Assembly: GCF_017798165.1 (NCBI RefSeq) | Contig: NZ_CP059068.1 | Span: 1,116,001-1,180,000, forward strand | Reading direction: 5' to 3' | DNA length: 64,000 nt | Source: Rhodoferax sp. AJA081-3 | Lineage (GTDB): Bacteria; Pseudomonadota; Gammaproteobacteria; Burkholderiales; Burkholderiaceae_C | In this document: one piece after another, positions 1 through 8,397 of the stretch | How positions within the stretch are numbered: position 1 is the first letter of the stretch | Layout of the letters: each line of letters begins with the position of its first letter | Position numbers and translations under genes: made by a program | The notes under the pieces: model-generated | Told to the model about the DNA's origin: nothing | Databases searched by the model: none | Seen by the model: only the letters and a program-made list of their open reading frames with translations

Positions 1-180
1 CTGCTGCCCGCCGCAGACCTGCGCGCCCAAAAGCCCGGCCTGATGATGGCCAGCATCTACCGGGCGCTGTTGCGCGAGATCGAGGCCGACAACTTCCAGG
101 TGCTGCACCAGCGCATACGCCTCACGCCGCTGCGCAAGATGTGGCTGGCGTGGAAGGTGCAAGCCCTCGGCAGGCTGTGA
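1..180 (+). CDS. hpnD: Presqualene diphosphate synthase HpnD, C-terminal end (partial)
   Basis: The window opens inside this gene and shows only the last 59 codons, ending in TGA at 178-180. The visible tail (MMASIYRALLREIE, then a short basic stretch ending KVQALGRL) resembles the C-terminal helices of squalene/phytoene synthase family proteins. HpnD joins two farnesyl diphosphates to presqualene diphosphate in the HpnCDE route to squalene, the hopanoid precursor. The call leans on the next gene, hpnE, which starts inside the hpnD stop codon. The aspartate-rich catalytic motifs lie outside the window, so HpnC or another family member cannot be fully excluded, but the order D then E is the usual one. 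Confidence 0.75.
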   Translation: MLPAADLRAQKPGLMMASIYRALLREIEADNFQVLHQRIRLTPLRKMWLAWKVQALGRL

Positions 181-1493
181 CCTCTTTGCGCATCGGCATC
201 GTCGGTGGTGGCTGGGCCGGCATGGCCGCAGCAGTGGCAGCTTGCCAGGCGGGCCATACCGTCACCGTATTCGAAGCCGCCCGCACTTTGGGCGGACGGG
301 CACGGGCGCTGCAAAGCAGTCTGCCCGATGAAACACCCCTTACGCTGGACAACGGCCAGCACATCCTGATTGGCGCCTACACCGAGACCTTGCGCCTGAT
401 GCGCTTGGTCGGCCTGGAGCCGGAAACACTGCTGCTGCGCCAGCCCCTGTCCCTGCCCTTTCCCGATGGCACGGGCCTGCAGACACCGGCCTACGCCACA
501 CACTGGCCCGCGCCGTTGGACGCCATTGCAGCCATCGCCACCGCACGCGGCTGGACTTGGGGCGAGCGCCTGTCGCTGATTCGCGCATCGCTGGGCTGGC
601 AGCTCAAGCGTTTTAGCTGTGCGCCCGAGCTGTCGGTGTCGCAACTATGCAAAAACATGGCGCCACGCGTGCTGCATGAGCTGATCGAACCACTGTGTGT
701 ATCGGCACTGAATACACCGGCCGACCAGGCCAGCGCCCAGGTGTTTTTGAAGGTGATGCAAGACGCCCTGTTTGGCGTGCGCGGTGGCTCACATCTGCTG
801 CTGCCTCGCACCGATTTGAGCGCCCTGTTCCCAGAGGCTGCGGCACGGTGGATCACACACCGTGGCGGCCAGGTGCACCTGGGCCAGCGTGTGGGCAGCC
901 TGCGTTGGCAAGCGCCCCACTGGCTGGTGGATGGCCAGGCATTTGACCGCGTGGTGTGGGCAACCTCTTCGTCAAATGCGGCTACAGCCCTCGCAGAATA
1001 TAGCAGTGATGCTACAGACTCCATAGCAAATGCGCTGCAAACCTGGGCCACCACAGCCGCTGCGCTGCGCTTTGAAGCCATTGCAACCGTGTATGCGTGG
1101 GCACCCCGTGCCCGCCTGCCCCACCCCATGCTGGCACTGCGCAACACGGCCACCGCCCCGGCGCAGTTTGTGTTTGACCGCGGCCAACTGGGTGGCCCGC
1201 AGGGGCTGCTGGCCTTTGTGGTCAGCGCCAGTGATGGCAGCCGTGAGGCCATACAAACCGCCGTGTTGCAGCAGGCATCAGTGCAATTGGCATCGTTGGG
1301 TGTACCCGTATTGCTGCCCGTGCAAACCGTGGTGGAAAAGCAGGCCACCTTCGCCTGCACACCGGGTCTGCAGCGCCCGCCCCAAGCGATCGCACCGGGC
1401 CTGCTGGCCGCAGGTGACTATGTGCAAGGCCCCTACCCCGCCACGCTGGAAGGTGCGGTGCGCAGCGGCTGGGTGGCGGGCAGTTTGCTCTAG
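177..1493 (+). CDS. hpnE: Hydroxysqualene dehydroxylase HpnE (FAD-dependent)
   Basis: HpnE reduces hydroxysqualene to squalene in the HpnCDE pathway. The protein opens with a dinucleotide-binding fold (IGIVGGGWAGMAAA) followed by a second FAD contact region (FEAARTLGGRARA) and DNGQHILIGAY, and closes with LLAAGDYVQGPYPATLEGAVRSG, the C-terminal FAD motif of the amine oxidase/phytoene desaturase superfamily. The GTG at 177 overlaps the hpnD stop (GTGA), which suggests translational coupling; an in-frame GTG at 141 would add 12 residues. Length is about 438 residues, normal for the family. Around residues 268-284 the reading frame runs through a degenerate copy of the dispersed repeat described elsewhere, giving a Ser/Ala/Asn-rich stretch. 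Confidence 0.88.
   Translation: MTSLRIGIVGGGWAGMAAAVAACQAGHTVTVFEAARTLGGRARALQSSLPDETPLTLDNGQHILIGAYTETLRLMRLVGLEPETLLLRQPLSLPFPDGTGLQTPAYATHWPAPLDAIAAIATARGWTWGERLSLIRASLGWQLKRFSCAPELSVSQLCKNMAPRVLHELIEPLCVSALNTPADQASAQVFLKVMQDALFGVRGGSHLLLPRTDLSALFPEAAARWITHRGGQVHLGQRVGSLRWQAPHWLVDGQAFDRVVWATSSSNAATALAEYSSDATDSIANALQTWATTAAALRFEAIATVYAWAPRARLPHPMLALRNTATAPAQFVFDRGQLGGPQGLLAFVVSASDGSREAIQTAVLQQASVQLASLGVPVLLPVQTVVEKQATFACTPGLQRPPQAIAPGLLAAGDYVQGPYPATLEGAVRSGWVAGSLL
979..1028 (-). repeat. Dispersed repeat copy A (degenerate, inside hpnE)
   Basis: Read on the minus strand this stretch carries the inverted-repeat half (GCTATGG ... TAGC), then ATATTC and a decayed GGGGGCTAGAGG core (here GAGGGCTGTAGCC). 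It lies in frame inside hpnE. It is the most diverged of the eight copies I could align by eye, so its membership is less certain than the others. Confidence 0.5.
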
Positions 1494-1623
1494 ATCAAGC
1501 TTTGCGCTCGGCAGGCTAGCCAGCGCGGCGGTGGACTCCTACTATGGCTGCAGGTGGTGCGCGTATCCCCAGGTAGAGCCGGTTCCCGGCACCGACGCTT
1601 GCCCCGCTTGCGAAGGAATCGCC

Positions 1624-2706
1624 ATGGAAGACTATGACCTGCCCGCCCTGTTGCGCATGGTGGTGGATTGCAATGCATCCGATCTTTTTCTGACCACCGG
1701 CGCGCCGCCCCAGGTCAAGGTGGATGGCAAGGTACAGGCCCTGCCGCTGCCGGCCCTGCGGGTAGGCCAGGCGCACAAGCTGGCCTACTCGGCCATGAGC
1801 CCACAAGCCATTGCCGACTACGAGCGCAACCTCGAATGCAATATGGCCTACGCGCCCGATGGCATTGGCCGCTTTCGTATCAACGTCTACCAGCAACGCC
1901 GCGAGACCGGCCTGGTGGCCCGCCTGGTGCGCAGCCATATTCCCACCTTTGATGCCCTGGGCCTGCCACCCGCCGTGCGTGACATGGCGCTGCAGCCGCG
2001 GGGCCTGATCCTGGTCATTGGTGCCGCCGGCTCCGGCAAAACCACCACCCTGGCCTCCATGGTGGACTACCGGGCCATGCACAACAGCGGCCACATCCTC
2101 ACGGTGGAAGACCCCATCGAATACCTGTTCCGCCACGGCCTGTCCACCGTGGACCAGCGTGAGGTGGGTGTAGACACCCACAGCTTTGCCAACGCGCTGC
2201 GCAACGCCATGCGCCAGGCCCCCGACATGATCATGATTGGTGAAATCCGCGACCAAGAGACCATGCAACACGCGCTGGCCTATGCCGAGACCGGCCACCT
2301 GTGCATCTCCACCCTGCATGCCAGCAATGCCAGCCAGGCCATCAAACGCATACTGAACTTCTTCCCCGAATCGGCCCACGCACAACTGCGCATGGATTTG
2401 TCGCTAAACCTGAGTGCCATCGTGGCGCAGCGCCTGCTGCCGGCCCGCGCTGGCGCGCGAGTGCTTGCCACTGAGGTGCTGTTGCAATCCGCCCATGTAG
2501 CCGATCTGGTGCAACGCGGTGCCGTGGACGAACTTCGCCAGTCGCTGGAAAAAACCAGCGTCATGGGCACCCACAGTTTTGACCAATCTTTGCTGGAGCT
2601 GTACCAGCGGGGTCTGATCGACCAAGAGGTAGCGCTGGCCCATGCCGATTCGCGCACCGACCTGGGCCTGCGCATGCGCCTGCACTCCTCACACGACCCC
2701 CACTGA
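1624..2706 (+). CDS. pilU: PilU-like type IV pilus retraction ATPase
   Basis: A 360-residue secretion-superfamily ATPase that would act at the inner-membrane base of the type IV pilus as a retraction motor, usually as the accessory partner of PilT. The N-terminal PAS-like domain (LLRMVVDCNASDLFLTTG) is followed by Walker A GAAGSGKTTT (Lys about residue 139), the Asp box (TVEDPIEYLF), Walker B (DMIMIGEIRD) and the His box (TGHLCISTLHASNA). The basic C-terminal tail resembles PilU more than PilT. The start is the ATG at 1624 behind AAGGA; upstream in-frame codons lack conserved sequence. No pilT is in the window. Pilus minor pilin genes lie about 54 kb away at the right end. Confidence 0.85.
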   Translation: MEDYDLPALLRMVVDCNASDLFLTTGAPPQVKVDGKVQALPLPALRVGQAHKLAYSAMSPQAIADYERNLECNMAYAPDGIGRFRINVYQQRRETGLVARLVRSHIPTFDALGLPPAVRDMALQPRGLILVIGAAGSGKTTTLASMVDYRAMHNSGHILTVEDPIEYLFRHGLSTVDQREVGVDTHSFANALRNAMRQAPDMIMIGEIRDQETMQHALAYAETGHLCISTLHASNASQAIKRILNFFPESAHAQLRMDLSLNLSAIVAQRLLPARAGARVLATEVLLQSAHVADLVQRGAVDELRQSLEKTSVMGTHSFDQSLLELYQRGLIDQEVALAHADSRTDLGLRMRLHSSHDPH

Positions 2707-2732
2707 GTACTCCACTGGCGCACAATAACTGC

Positions 2733-5180
2733 ATGGCCATTTCACACCTTGACCGCGCACAGTTGCGCCTGTGCATCAACGCCGAAGCCCTGGGGTTTTC
2801 GGATACTTCCGAGCTGCTGGAGCAGCCCCTGCCCTGGGTAGGCCAGGCGCGTGCCGAACAGGCCGCGCGTTTTGGGCTGGCCATGGAGCAGGCGGACTAC
2901 AACCTGTTTGTGTTGGGTGAGGTGGGTAGCGGTCGCTCGTCCATGCTGCTCAACACCATGCAGGCCGTAGCAGCGGGCCGCCCCGTGCCGCCCGACCTGT
3001 GTTACCTGCACAACTTCGACGCGCCCGAGCGCCCCCGTGCGTTGCGCATGCCACCCGGCCAGGGCCGCCAACTGCGCCAGTTGATGCTGGCGCTGACCCA
3101 CACCCTGCAAACCGAAATCCCTTTGCGGCTCAACAACCAGGACTTCAAGGCCGAGAGTGAACGCATCGTCCACGCCTACAAGGTGGAAGAAGCCAAGGGA
3201 TACGCCGAACTGGACGCCTTTGCCGAGGCACGCCACTTCACCCTGTTCCGCGAGCAGGGGCATCTGGTTTTCACCCTGTTGGGCGACAGCGGTCAGGCGC
3301 TGACAGAAGGTGAGGCCCGCGCCCTGCCCAAGGACAGGCGTTTGGAGATCGAAAAGTCCGAACAGGAACTGCGCGTGGAAATCGCCCGCTTTCTGGAGAA
3401 AACGCGGCCCCTGGAACGCATCCGCAACGAGGCCTTGGCCGCGCTGCGCCGCCAGGTTGTCAAGCCCCTTCTGGAACATGAGCTGCAGGACATACGCAAC
3501 AGCCTCAAGAAGCAGATCAAGGACTCGGTCAAGCTGGGGGGCTACCTGGACCAGGTGATGCACGATGTCCTGGAGCAGTTGGACCTGTTTACACCGTTGG
3601 ACGAAGAAGAGGCCGAGCTGGAGCGCCACACCGCGCTGGCACAACTGCTGTCCCGCTACACCGTCAACCTGGTGGTGGACAACGCGGGCCTCAGCGGTGC
3701 ACCGGCCATCGTGGAGCAGAACCCGGTGTCGCGTGCGCTGTTTGGCAGCATCGAATACCAGGCCGAAGAAGACGTGTTGATGACCGACTTCTCGCGCATC
3801 CGCGCAGGCAGCCTGCTCAAGGCCCATGGCGGATTTTTGATGCTGCACCTGCGCGACCTGCTGGCCGACGAGCTGGTGTGGGAGCGCCTGCGCCGCTACC
3901 TGCGCAGCGGGCGTGTGCAGATCGACGAACCCGGCACCGCACTCATGCCTATGGCCGCCATGTCGCTGGAGCCCGAGGCGGTGGACGCCAACGTAAAAAT
4001 TGTGCTGATAGGCTCGGTGGAACAGTACTACGCGCTGCAGGAAGGCGACCCCGAGTTTGCCCGCCGCTTCAAGGTCAAGGTGGACTTTGCCGAGAGCTTT
4101 TTGGCCACCGACGAGACTCGCAACGGCACCGCCATTGTGGTGGCCCACCTGTGCCGCAAGCTGGGTTTGCCACACTTCACCAGCACAGCGGTTGCCCGGC
4201 TGCTGGAAGACGCCCACCGCGAGGTGGACGACCAGACGCGCCAAAGCGCCATCTTTGCCCGCTTTGAAACCCTGGTCGCCGAAAGCGCCGCCCTGCGCCG
4301 CGCACGCACCGGCTCTGCCAGCGGCACATCCCTGGTTGATGCGGTGGATGTGGAAGCCGCGCTGACGGCACGCGGCCTGCGGCACGATTACCCGGAGCAG
4401 CGCCTGCGCGAATCAATCACCGACGGCGACCACCTGATTTCGGTGCAAGGCACATGCATAGGCCAGCTCAACGGCCTGACCCAGATCGACCTGGGCGACT
4501 GGCGGTTTGGCCTGCCCGTGCGGGTGTCGGCACGCACCCATGCCGGCACCAGCGGCCTGGTCAATATCGAGCGCGAAGTAGAAATGTCAGGCCCCATCCA
4601 CGACAAGGGTGTGCTGATACTGCACAGCTATTTGGTTGCGCTGTTTGGCCATCTGGCGCCACTGGCGCTGAACGCATCCATCGTGTTTGAACAGGACTAC
4701 CAGGGTGTGGAAGGTGACTCGGCATCGTGTGCGGAGCTGTTTGCCATCTTGTCGTCACTGGCCCAGGTGCCACTGCTGCAGGGCATAGCTGTGACCGGCG
4801 CGCTGAACCAGCATGGCGAGGTGCTGCCCATAGGCGGTGTGAATGAAAAGATCGAGGGGTGGTTCCGGGTCTGCGAAGCCGCGGGCCTGGACGGGCACCA
4901 GGGCGTGCTAATACCCGCGCGCAACCAGCGCAACCTGATGCTGGGCTGTTCGGTACTGGATGCCGTGGACCAGGGCATGTTCCATATCTACACCGCGTCG
5001 CACATCCGAGATGGATTGGAGTTGATGACGGGCCGCGCCAGCGGACTATCGTCGGATACGATGCCTGCGCGCTATGCAGCGGACAGTGTGTTGGGGCTTG
5101 CGGAGCAAACGCTGCTGACGTTTCGGCGGGCTTGTCGGTTGGCTGGACAGGGACGGCTGCCGCGTCGTGGGCGAATGTAG
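2733..5180 (+). CDS. Lon-family ATP-dependent protease (LonB/AAA_32 type)
   Basis: An 815-residue cytoplasmic protease related to Lon but without the usual Lon substrate-binding N domain. The N-terminal part has an altered P-loop (GEVGSGRSS, Arg where Lys is usual), a long helical insertion around residues 150-290 (KSEQELRVEIARFLEKT and so on), then a second AAA half (GGFLMLHLRDLL; VKIVLIGSVEQYY). The C-terminal Lon protease domain carries the Ser/Lys dyad: Ser663 in EGDSAS and Lys706 in GGVNEK, 43 residues apart exactly as in E. coli Lon. Arg in the P-loop recurs in this Lon-related subfamily, so it need not mean loss of activity. The gene follows pilU by 26 bp and may share its transcript. 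Its substrate is unknown. Confidence 0.85.
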   Translation: MAISHLDRAQLRLCINAEALGFSDTSELLEQPLPWVGQARAEQAARFGLAMEQADYNLFVLGEVGSGRSSMLLNTMQAVAAGRPVPPDLCYLHNFDAPERPRALRMPPGQGRQLRQLMLALTHTLQTEIPLRLNNQDFKAESERIVHAYKVEEAKGYAELDAFAEARHFTLFREQGHLVFTLLGDSGQALTEGEARALPKDRRLEIEKSEQELRVEIARFLEKTRPLERIRNEALAALRRQVVKPLLEHELQDIRNSLKKQIKDSVKLGGYLDQVMHDVLEQLDLFTPLDEEEAELERHTALAQLLSRYTVNLVVDNAGLSGAPAIVEQNPVSRALFGSIEYQAEEDVLMTDFSRIRAGSLLKAHGGFLMLHLRDLLADELVWERLRRYLRSGRVQIDEPGTALMPMAAMSLEPEAVDANVKIVLIGSVEQYYALQEGDPEFARRFKVKVDFAESFLATDETRNGTAIVVAHLCRKLGLPHFTSTAVARLLEDAHREVDDQTRQSAIFARFETLVAESAALRRARTGSASGTSLVDAVDVEAALTARGLRHDYPEQRLRESITDGDHLISVQGTCIGQLNGLTQIDLGDWRFGLPVRVSARTHAGTSGLVNIEREVEMSGPIHDKGVLILHSYLVALFGHLAPLALNASIVFEQDYQGVEGDSASCAELFAILSSLAQVPLLQGIAVTGALNQHGEVLPIGGVNEKIEGWFRVCEAAGLDGHQGVLIPARNQRNLMLGCSVLDAVDQGMFHIYTASHIRDGLELMTGRASGLSSDTMPARYAADSVLGLAEQTLLTFRRACRLAGQGRLPRRGRM

Positions 5181-5271
5181 ACTGCAGATTCGAAGCGTAG
5201 GACTAAACCGCTCCCGCGGTAGTCCCCACGCCAGCGCATGTAGTTTGCGCTGAGGACCTGTGCATACCTAT

Positions 5272-5306
5272 GTTGTGAACTGAGGCAATTGGCCTCGTTT
5301 CACAAC
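5272..5306 (+). other. Hairpin upstream of the IS91 recombinase gene
   Basis: GTTGTGAA at 5272-5279 is complementary to TTCACAAC at 5299-5306, and inside it GAGGC (5282-5286) pairs with GCCTC (5292-5296). The structure ends 12 bp before the recombinase ATG. It may belong to the origin-end of the IS or regulate the gene; which one cannot be told from sequence. Confidence 0.5.
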
Positions 5307-5318
5307 AGGAGCACAGCC

Positions 5319-6191
5319 ATGCAATCACCCAACCACCCGGTCTCACCCTTGCGCCTACGCATGCTCGAAGACATGCGCCTGCGCCAACTCGCACCCAAGA
5401 CCCAGGCCGCCTACATCCGCGCCGTCTCCAAACTTGCGGCGTTTACCAAGCAGTCCCCGACACCGCCAGCGCCGAAGACCTGCGCCGGTTCCAGTTGCAC
5501 ATGGTCGATGCCGGCACCTCCCCATCACGCTCAACGCCACCATCACCGGACTGACGTTCTTCTTTGACGTCACGCTGGGCCGCCCCGACGTGATGGCCAG
5601 GATGCAGTCGGTTCGAGTGCCTCAGAAACTACCGACGGTCCTGAGCCGCGAGGAAGTGGCCAGACTGCTGGGCGCGGTCGGCCACATCAAGCACCAGACC
5701 GCGCTATCGGTGGCCTACGGCACCGGATTGCGTGTCAGCGAAGTGGTGGCGCTCAAAGTAACGGACATCGACAGCGAGCGCATGACGCTGCGCGTGGAAC
5801 AAGGCAAAGGCAGCAAGGACCGCTATGCCATGCTCTCGCCCATATTGCTGGAGCGCCTACGGGTCTGGTGGCGCGTGGCACGGGCCCAGGGCAAGATGCT
5901 TGACGGCGGTTGGCTGTTTCGGGGCGCGACCCCATCGAAGCGTTGACGGCCAGGCAACTCAACCGCGCCATCCACGAAGCCGCAACACTGGCCCACATCG
6001 ACAAGCGCGTATCCATGCATACCTTGCGCCACAGCTTTGCCACACATCTACTGGAACAGAAGGTCGACATCCGCGTGATCCAGGTCATGCTGGGCCACAA
6101 GAAGCTGGAAACCACCTCCAAGTATGTCCAGGTGGCCACCGACATCCTGCGCGAAGTGCTGTCTCCTCTGGAAACGCTACAAGCAGCATAG
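5319..6191 (+). pseudogene. IS91-associated tyrosine recombinase, three frameshifts
   Basis: Joining three frames gives one continuous phage-integrase family protein of about 290 residues: a SAM-like N-terminal domain (LRLRQLAPKTQAAYIRAVSKL), then AYGTGLRVSEVVAL with the first catalytic Arg, HTLRHSFATHLL with the His-x-x-Arg pair, LGHKKLETTSKY and the catalytic Tyr. The ATG at 5319 follows AGGAG. The frame is lost at the C-run 5455-5458, again at the C-run 5520-5523 and a third time at the G-run near 5930; each is explained by one missing base in a homopolymer. Either the gene is dead or the assembly has homopolymer errors. It belongs to the IS and is not an integron integrase by context: it is co-oriented with, and directly upstream of, the transposase. 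Confidence 0.8.
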
Positions 6192-6200
6192 GCCACCTCC

Positions 6201-7412
6201 ATGGGGCCTGGTGCCCTGGAGGTGGCGGACATCTTCCGCACCCATGGGCCAGCCTTTAGAGCGGCGCAACGCTCACACCTGAGCCTGGGCCAGCTCAAGG
6301 CCATGTCAGTTATTGAACAGTGCCGCACGGCGGCACTGGGGGGACACGTTTTGCGCTGTCCGGACTGCCAGCAGGATCAGGTGTCCTACAACTCGTGTCG
6401 CAATCGCCATTGCCCGAAGTGCCAGGCTAATGCCGCCAAGCGCTGGTTGGAAGCCAGACAAGCTGATCTGCTACCGGTGGACTACTACCACGTGGTCTTC
6501 ACGCTGCCAGCACCTATCAGCGATATTGCGTACTACAACAAGGCGGTGGTCTATGGCTTGTTGTTTGAGATCGCGGCTGAAACGCTGATCACCATTGCCG
6601 CCGACCCCAAGCACTTGGGCGCACAGGTGGGAGTGACGTTAGTGCTGCACACCTGGGGCTCGGCACTGACGCATCACCCGCATGTGCACGGCATCGTCCC
6701 AGGCGGTGGAATCTCGCTCGATGGCAAGCGGTGGGTATCCTGCAAGCCGGGCTTCTTCCTGTCGGTGCGGGTGCTCTCGCGTTTGTTTCGCCGGCGGTTT
6801 CTTGAATCACTGGAGGAGGCGCACCATGACGGCAAGTTGCAGTTCTTTGGTGACCATGCAGGCCTGGCTGATCCAAAGGCCTTTGCGAAGTGGCTGGCGC
6901 CACTGCGCCAATGCGAATGGGTTGTCTACGCCAAGCGTCCGTTTGCCGGGCCTGAGGCCGTGCTGGCCTATCTGTCGCGTTATACGCACCGGGTGGCGAT
7001 TGCCAACTCCCGCTTGCTGACAATGGACGAGCGTGGGGTAACCTTCCGTTGGAAGGACTACCGGGACAAGGGCGAGCCGGACAGACCACGCCACAAGACA
7101 ATGACCTTGAGTGCCGATGAGTTCATGCGCCGTTTCTTGTTGCATGTGCTGCCCGGCGGGTTTCACCGCATCCGCCACTTTGGATTGATCGCCAACCATG
7201 GGCGCACAGAGAAGCTCGCCCGCGCTCGGGAGTTGCTCGGCGTTGCGCCAGCGGTCATCACCGAAGCCTCTGAGGTCGGCACTGAAACTGAAGTCGATGG
7301 GGTTCGCCCGACCTTTGTTTGCGCCCACTGTGGCGCGGCAATGCTCGTCCTCGAGACCTTGGTGCGGGGGCACGCCATTCGCGCGCCACCGCCAAAGCGG
7401 GTGTCACTATGA
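6201..7412 (+). CDS. IS91-family transposase (Y1, zinc-finger)
   Basis: A 403-residue rolling-circle transposase, intact. The N-terminal zinc-binding domain shows CPDCQ, then CRNRHCPKCQ; the HUH-type metal site is HPHVHGIVPGGG; the catalytic tyrosine is in AYLSRYTHRVAI; a second cysteine pair (CAHCG) lies near the C-terminus. This is the domain order of IS91/ISCR transposases (transposase_32 plus zinc ribbon). The ATG at 6201 lies 9 bp after the recombinase stop. An intact transposase beside a broken recombinase suggests that the element, if still mobile, would depend on the Y1 enzyme alone. Confidence 0.9.
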   Translation: MGPGALEVADIFRTHGPAFRAAQRSHLSLGQLKAMSVIEQCRTAALGGHVLRCPDCQQDQVSYNSCRNRHCPKCQANAAKRWLEARQADLLPVDYYHVVFTLPAPISDIAYYNKAVVYGLLFEIAAETLITIAADPKHLGAQVGVTLVLHTWGSALTHHPHVHGIVPGGGISLDGKRWVSCKPGFFLSVRVLSRLFRRRFLESLEEAHHDGKLQFFGDHAGLADPKAFAKWLAPLRQCEWVVYAKRPFAGPEAVLAYLSRYTHRVAIANSRLLTMDERGVTFRWKDYRDKGEPDRPRHKTMTLSADEFMRRFLLHVLPGGFHRIRHFGLIANHGRTEKLARARELLGVAPAVITEASEVGTETEVDGVRPTFVCAHCGAAMLVLETLVRGHAIRAPPPKRVSL

Positions 7413-7989
7413 CGCACTGCCCAAAGAGCACCTATTGCAGGCTGACTATGCATTCAGCGCAGTTGGTGGGGATAGGTGTTGCCACACGGTGCAAAAGTGA
7501 TCTGAAGGGTCTTCATTCACACCGCAGTATCCTGTTTCTCACCCGCCGATTCGTCGATCTGAACCTGGTGCGCGTGCAGTGGGGGCCGCCGTTTCTGGTT
7601 CCAGCTGCACTGTTTCGCATCCAATCGCCATAGTCTTGTAGCGGCCTCAACCAGTATTGGCACTCGCCGCGGTTTCCTCCTTCGAGGCTTGTACGACGCC
7701 CACCCTTCATGGGTGATCGTGGCGCCCTTGGCATGCCTGCGCGGGCGGGCATCCTACAAACCTAAACTGAAGCGGTCGTTCACCAAGTCGGTCCAATTGC
7801 CTGTTTTTTGGCGCGTTGGCACCTAGAATCTGGCAATTGCTATCTGCGGGGTTTGTTGGATTTTTTATACCTGTATAGATTCAGGTAAAACCGCTGCAAG
7901 CAAGGCCCCAAGCCACTCTCAAGAGAAGTTCATGTCCAGATTATCCCGCAACGCCCAGATTAATCCGCAGGTATTGCGGTATACATTGC
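7413..7989. other. Gene-poor gap between IS91 and the cassette array
   Basis: No convincing gene is seen in these 577 bp on either strand; the short open frames have no recognisable sequence. The left part should contain the downstream end of the IS. The right part is noticeably AT-richer and includes a palindrome TACCTG-N8-CAGGTA at 7868-7887 overlapping a possible -10 (TATAGAT). In a complete integron this is where attI and the divergent intI would sit, but I see no integrase remnant. Confidence 0.5.
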
Positions 7990-7997
7990 GTTAAAGC
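7990..7997 (+). other. Candidate left recombination junction of the cassette array
   Basis: The bases GTTAAAGC resemble a G^TTRRRY core. In the other cassettes the first bases are the exact reverse complement of the R'' core of the same cassette's attC. Here GTTAAAGCG differs by one base from the reverse complement of the R'' region of attC1 (CGCCTTAAC). This makes 7990/7991 the likely left end of cassette 1 and the place to look for an attI or a lost attC. Confidence 0.45.
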
Positions 7998-8010
7998 GCA
8001 GGAGGTATCC

Positions 8011-8292
8011 TTGCAATCGCCACCTTTGGACAACTCCGGAAAAGTCGTAGCTGTTGGTGCGCATGTGCGCTTGCTGTGCCTTTCGGGCCGTTGGTTGGAG
8101 GAACTCCCAGCAGAAGAAAAGCAGGACGTCCTTTCCATGATCGGCGAAGTCTTTGAAGTTGAAGAAATTGACGAACACGGCCACCCGTGGATTCGTAAAT
8201 CTTGGCCGAATGAGGAAGAAGGCAGATGCAACTCGCATTCGATTGCGCTAGAGTCCTATGAAATGGAATTGATAGATGAACCTGCGCCTTAA
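8011..8292 (+). CDS. Cassette 1: small acidic protein of unknown function
   Basis: A 93-residue soluble protein. The TTG start at 8011 is preceded by a strong AGGAGGT at 8000-8006; no better start exists. The sequence has a beta-rich look (VVAVGAHVRLLCL, IGEVFEVEEIDEHGHPWI) followed by a conserved-looking HSIALESYEMELI tail, suggestive of a small SH3-like barrel, but I do not recognise a named family. The TAA stop lies inside the R'' end of attC1, the tight packing usual in gene cassettes. No promoter is visible, so expression would need read-through from upstream. Confidence 0.7.
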   Translation: MQSPPLDNSGKVVAVGAHVRLLCLSGRWLEELPAEEKQDVLSMIGEVFEVEEIDEHGHPWIRKSWPNEEEGRCNSHSIALESYEMELIDEPAP

Positions 8293-8388
8293 CCCGTTGA
8301 TCGATTGGACCGCCAACGGCGATCAGCGTCGCAGTCATTCTTCGACAGCGATCGCGCCGTTGACCCCCAATCATCGCCAACGTTAGGC
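8287..8388 (+). repeat. attC site 1
   Basis: 102 bp from R'' (CCTTAAC, 8287-8293) to R' (GTTAGGC, 8382-8388). The interior is imperfectly self-complementary: GCCAACGGCG near the left arm pairs with the CGCCGTTGAC region near the right arm. It aligns without gaps to attC2 and attC3. Confidence 0.85.
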
Positions 8389-8397
8389 TGATCGATT

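Larger units (their letters stand above)
5200..7500 (+). mobile_element. IS91-family insertion sequence (approximate limits)
   Basis: The unit holds a tyrosine-recombinase gene (now broken) and, 9 bp behind it, a zinc-finger Y1 transposase gene. This two-gene arrangement is known for one branch of IS91-like elements that move by rolling-circle transposition. Such elements have no long terminal inverted repeats and make no target duplication, so I could not fix the ends by eye; they lie somewhere in 5181-5300 and 7413-7990. The element sits between the Lon gene and the gene-cassette array. Confidence 0.75.

Noticed and set aside
2742..4385. 547-codon minus-strand frame
   Set aside because: Shadow of the Lon-family gene, which carries the catalytic dyad and AAA motifs.
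5319..6191. Tyrosine recombinase beside the cassettes as the integron integrase
   Set aside because: It is co-oriented with and 9 bp from an IS91-type transposase, an arrangement known for that IS branch. Integron integrases usually lie divergent from the cassettes next to attI. The gene is also frameshifted.
7513..7752. Minus-strand open frame left of the array as an intI remnant
   Set aside because: The translation shows no Arg/His-x-x-Arg/Tyr recombinase motifs or any IntI-like segment.
7868..7887. LexA box controlling an integron
   Set aside because: The palindrome TACCTG-N8-CAGGTA has CTG...CAG spacing two bases shorter than the LexA consensus, and no integrase gene is present to control.
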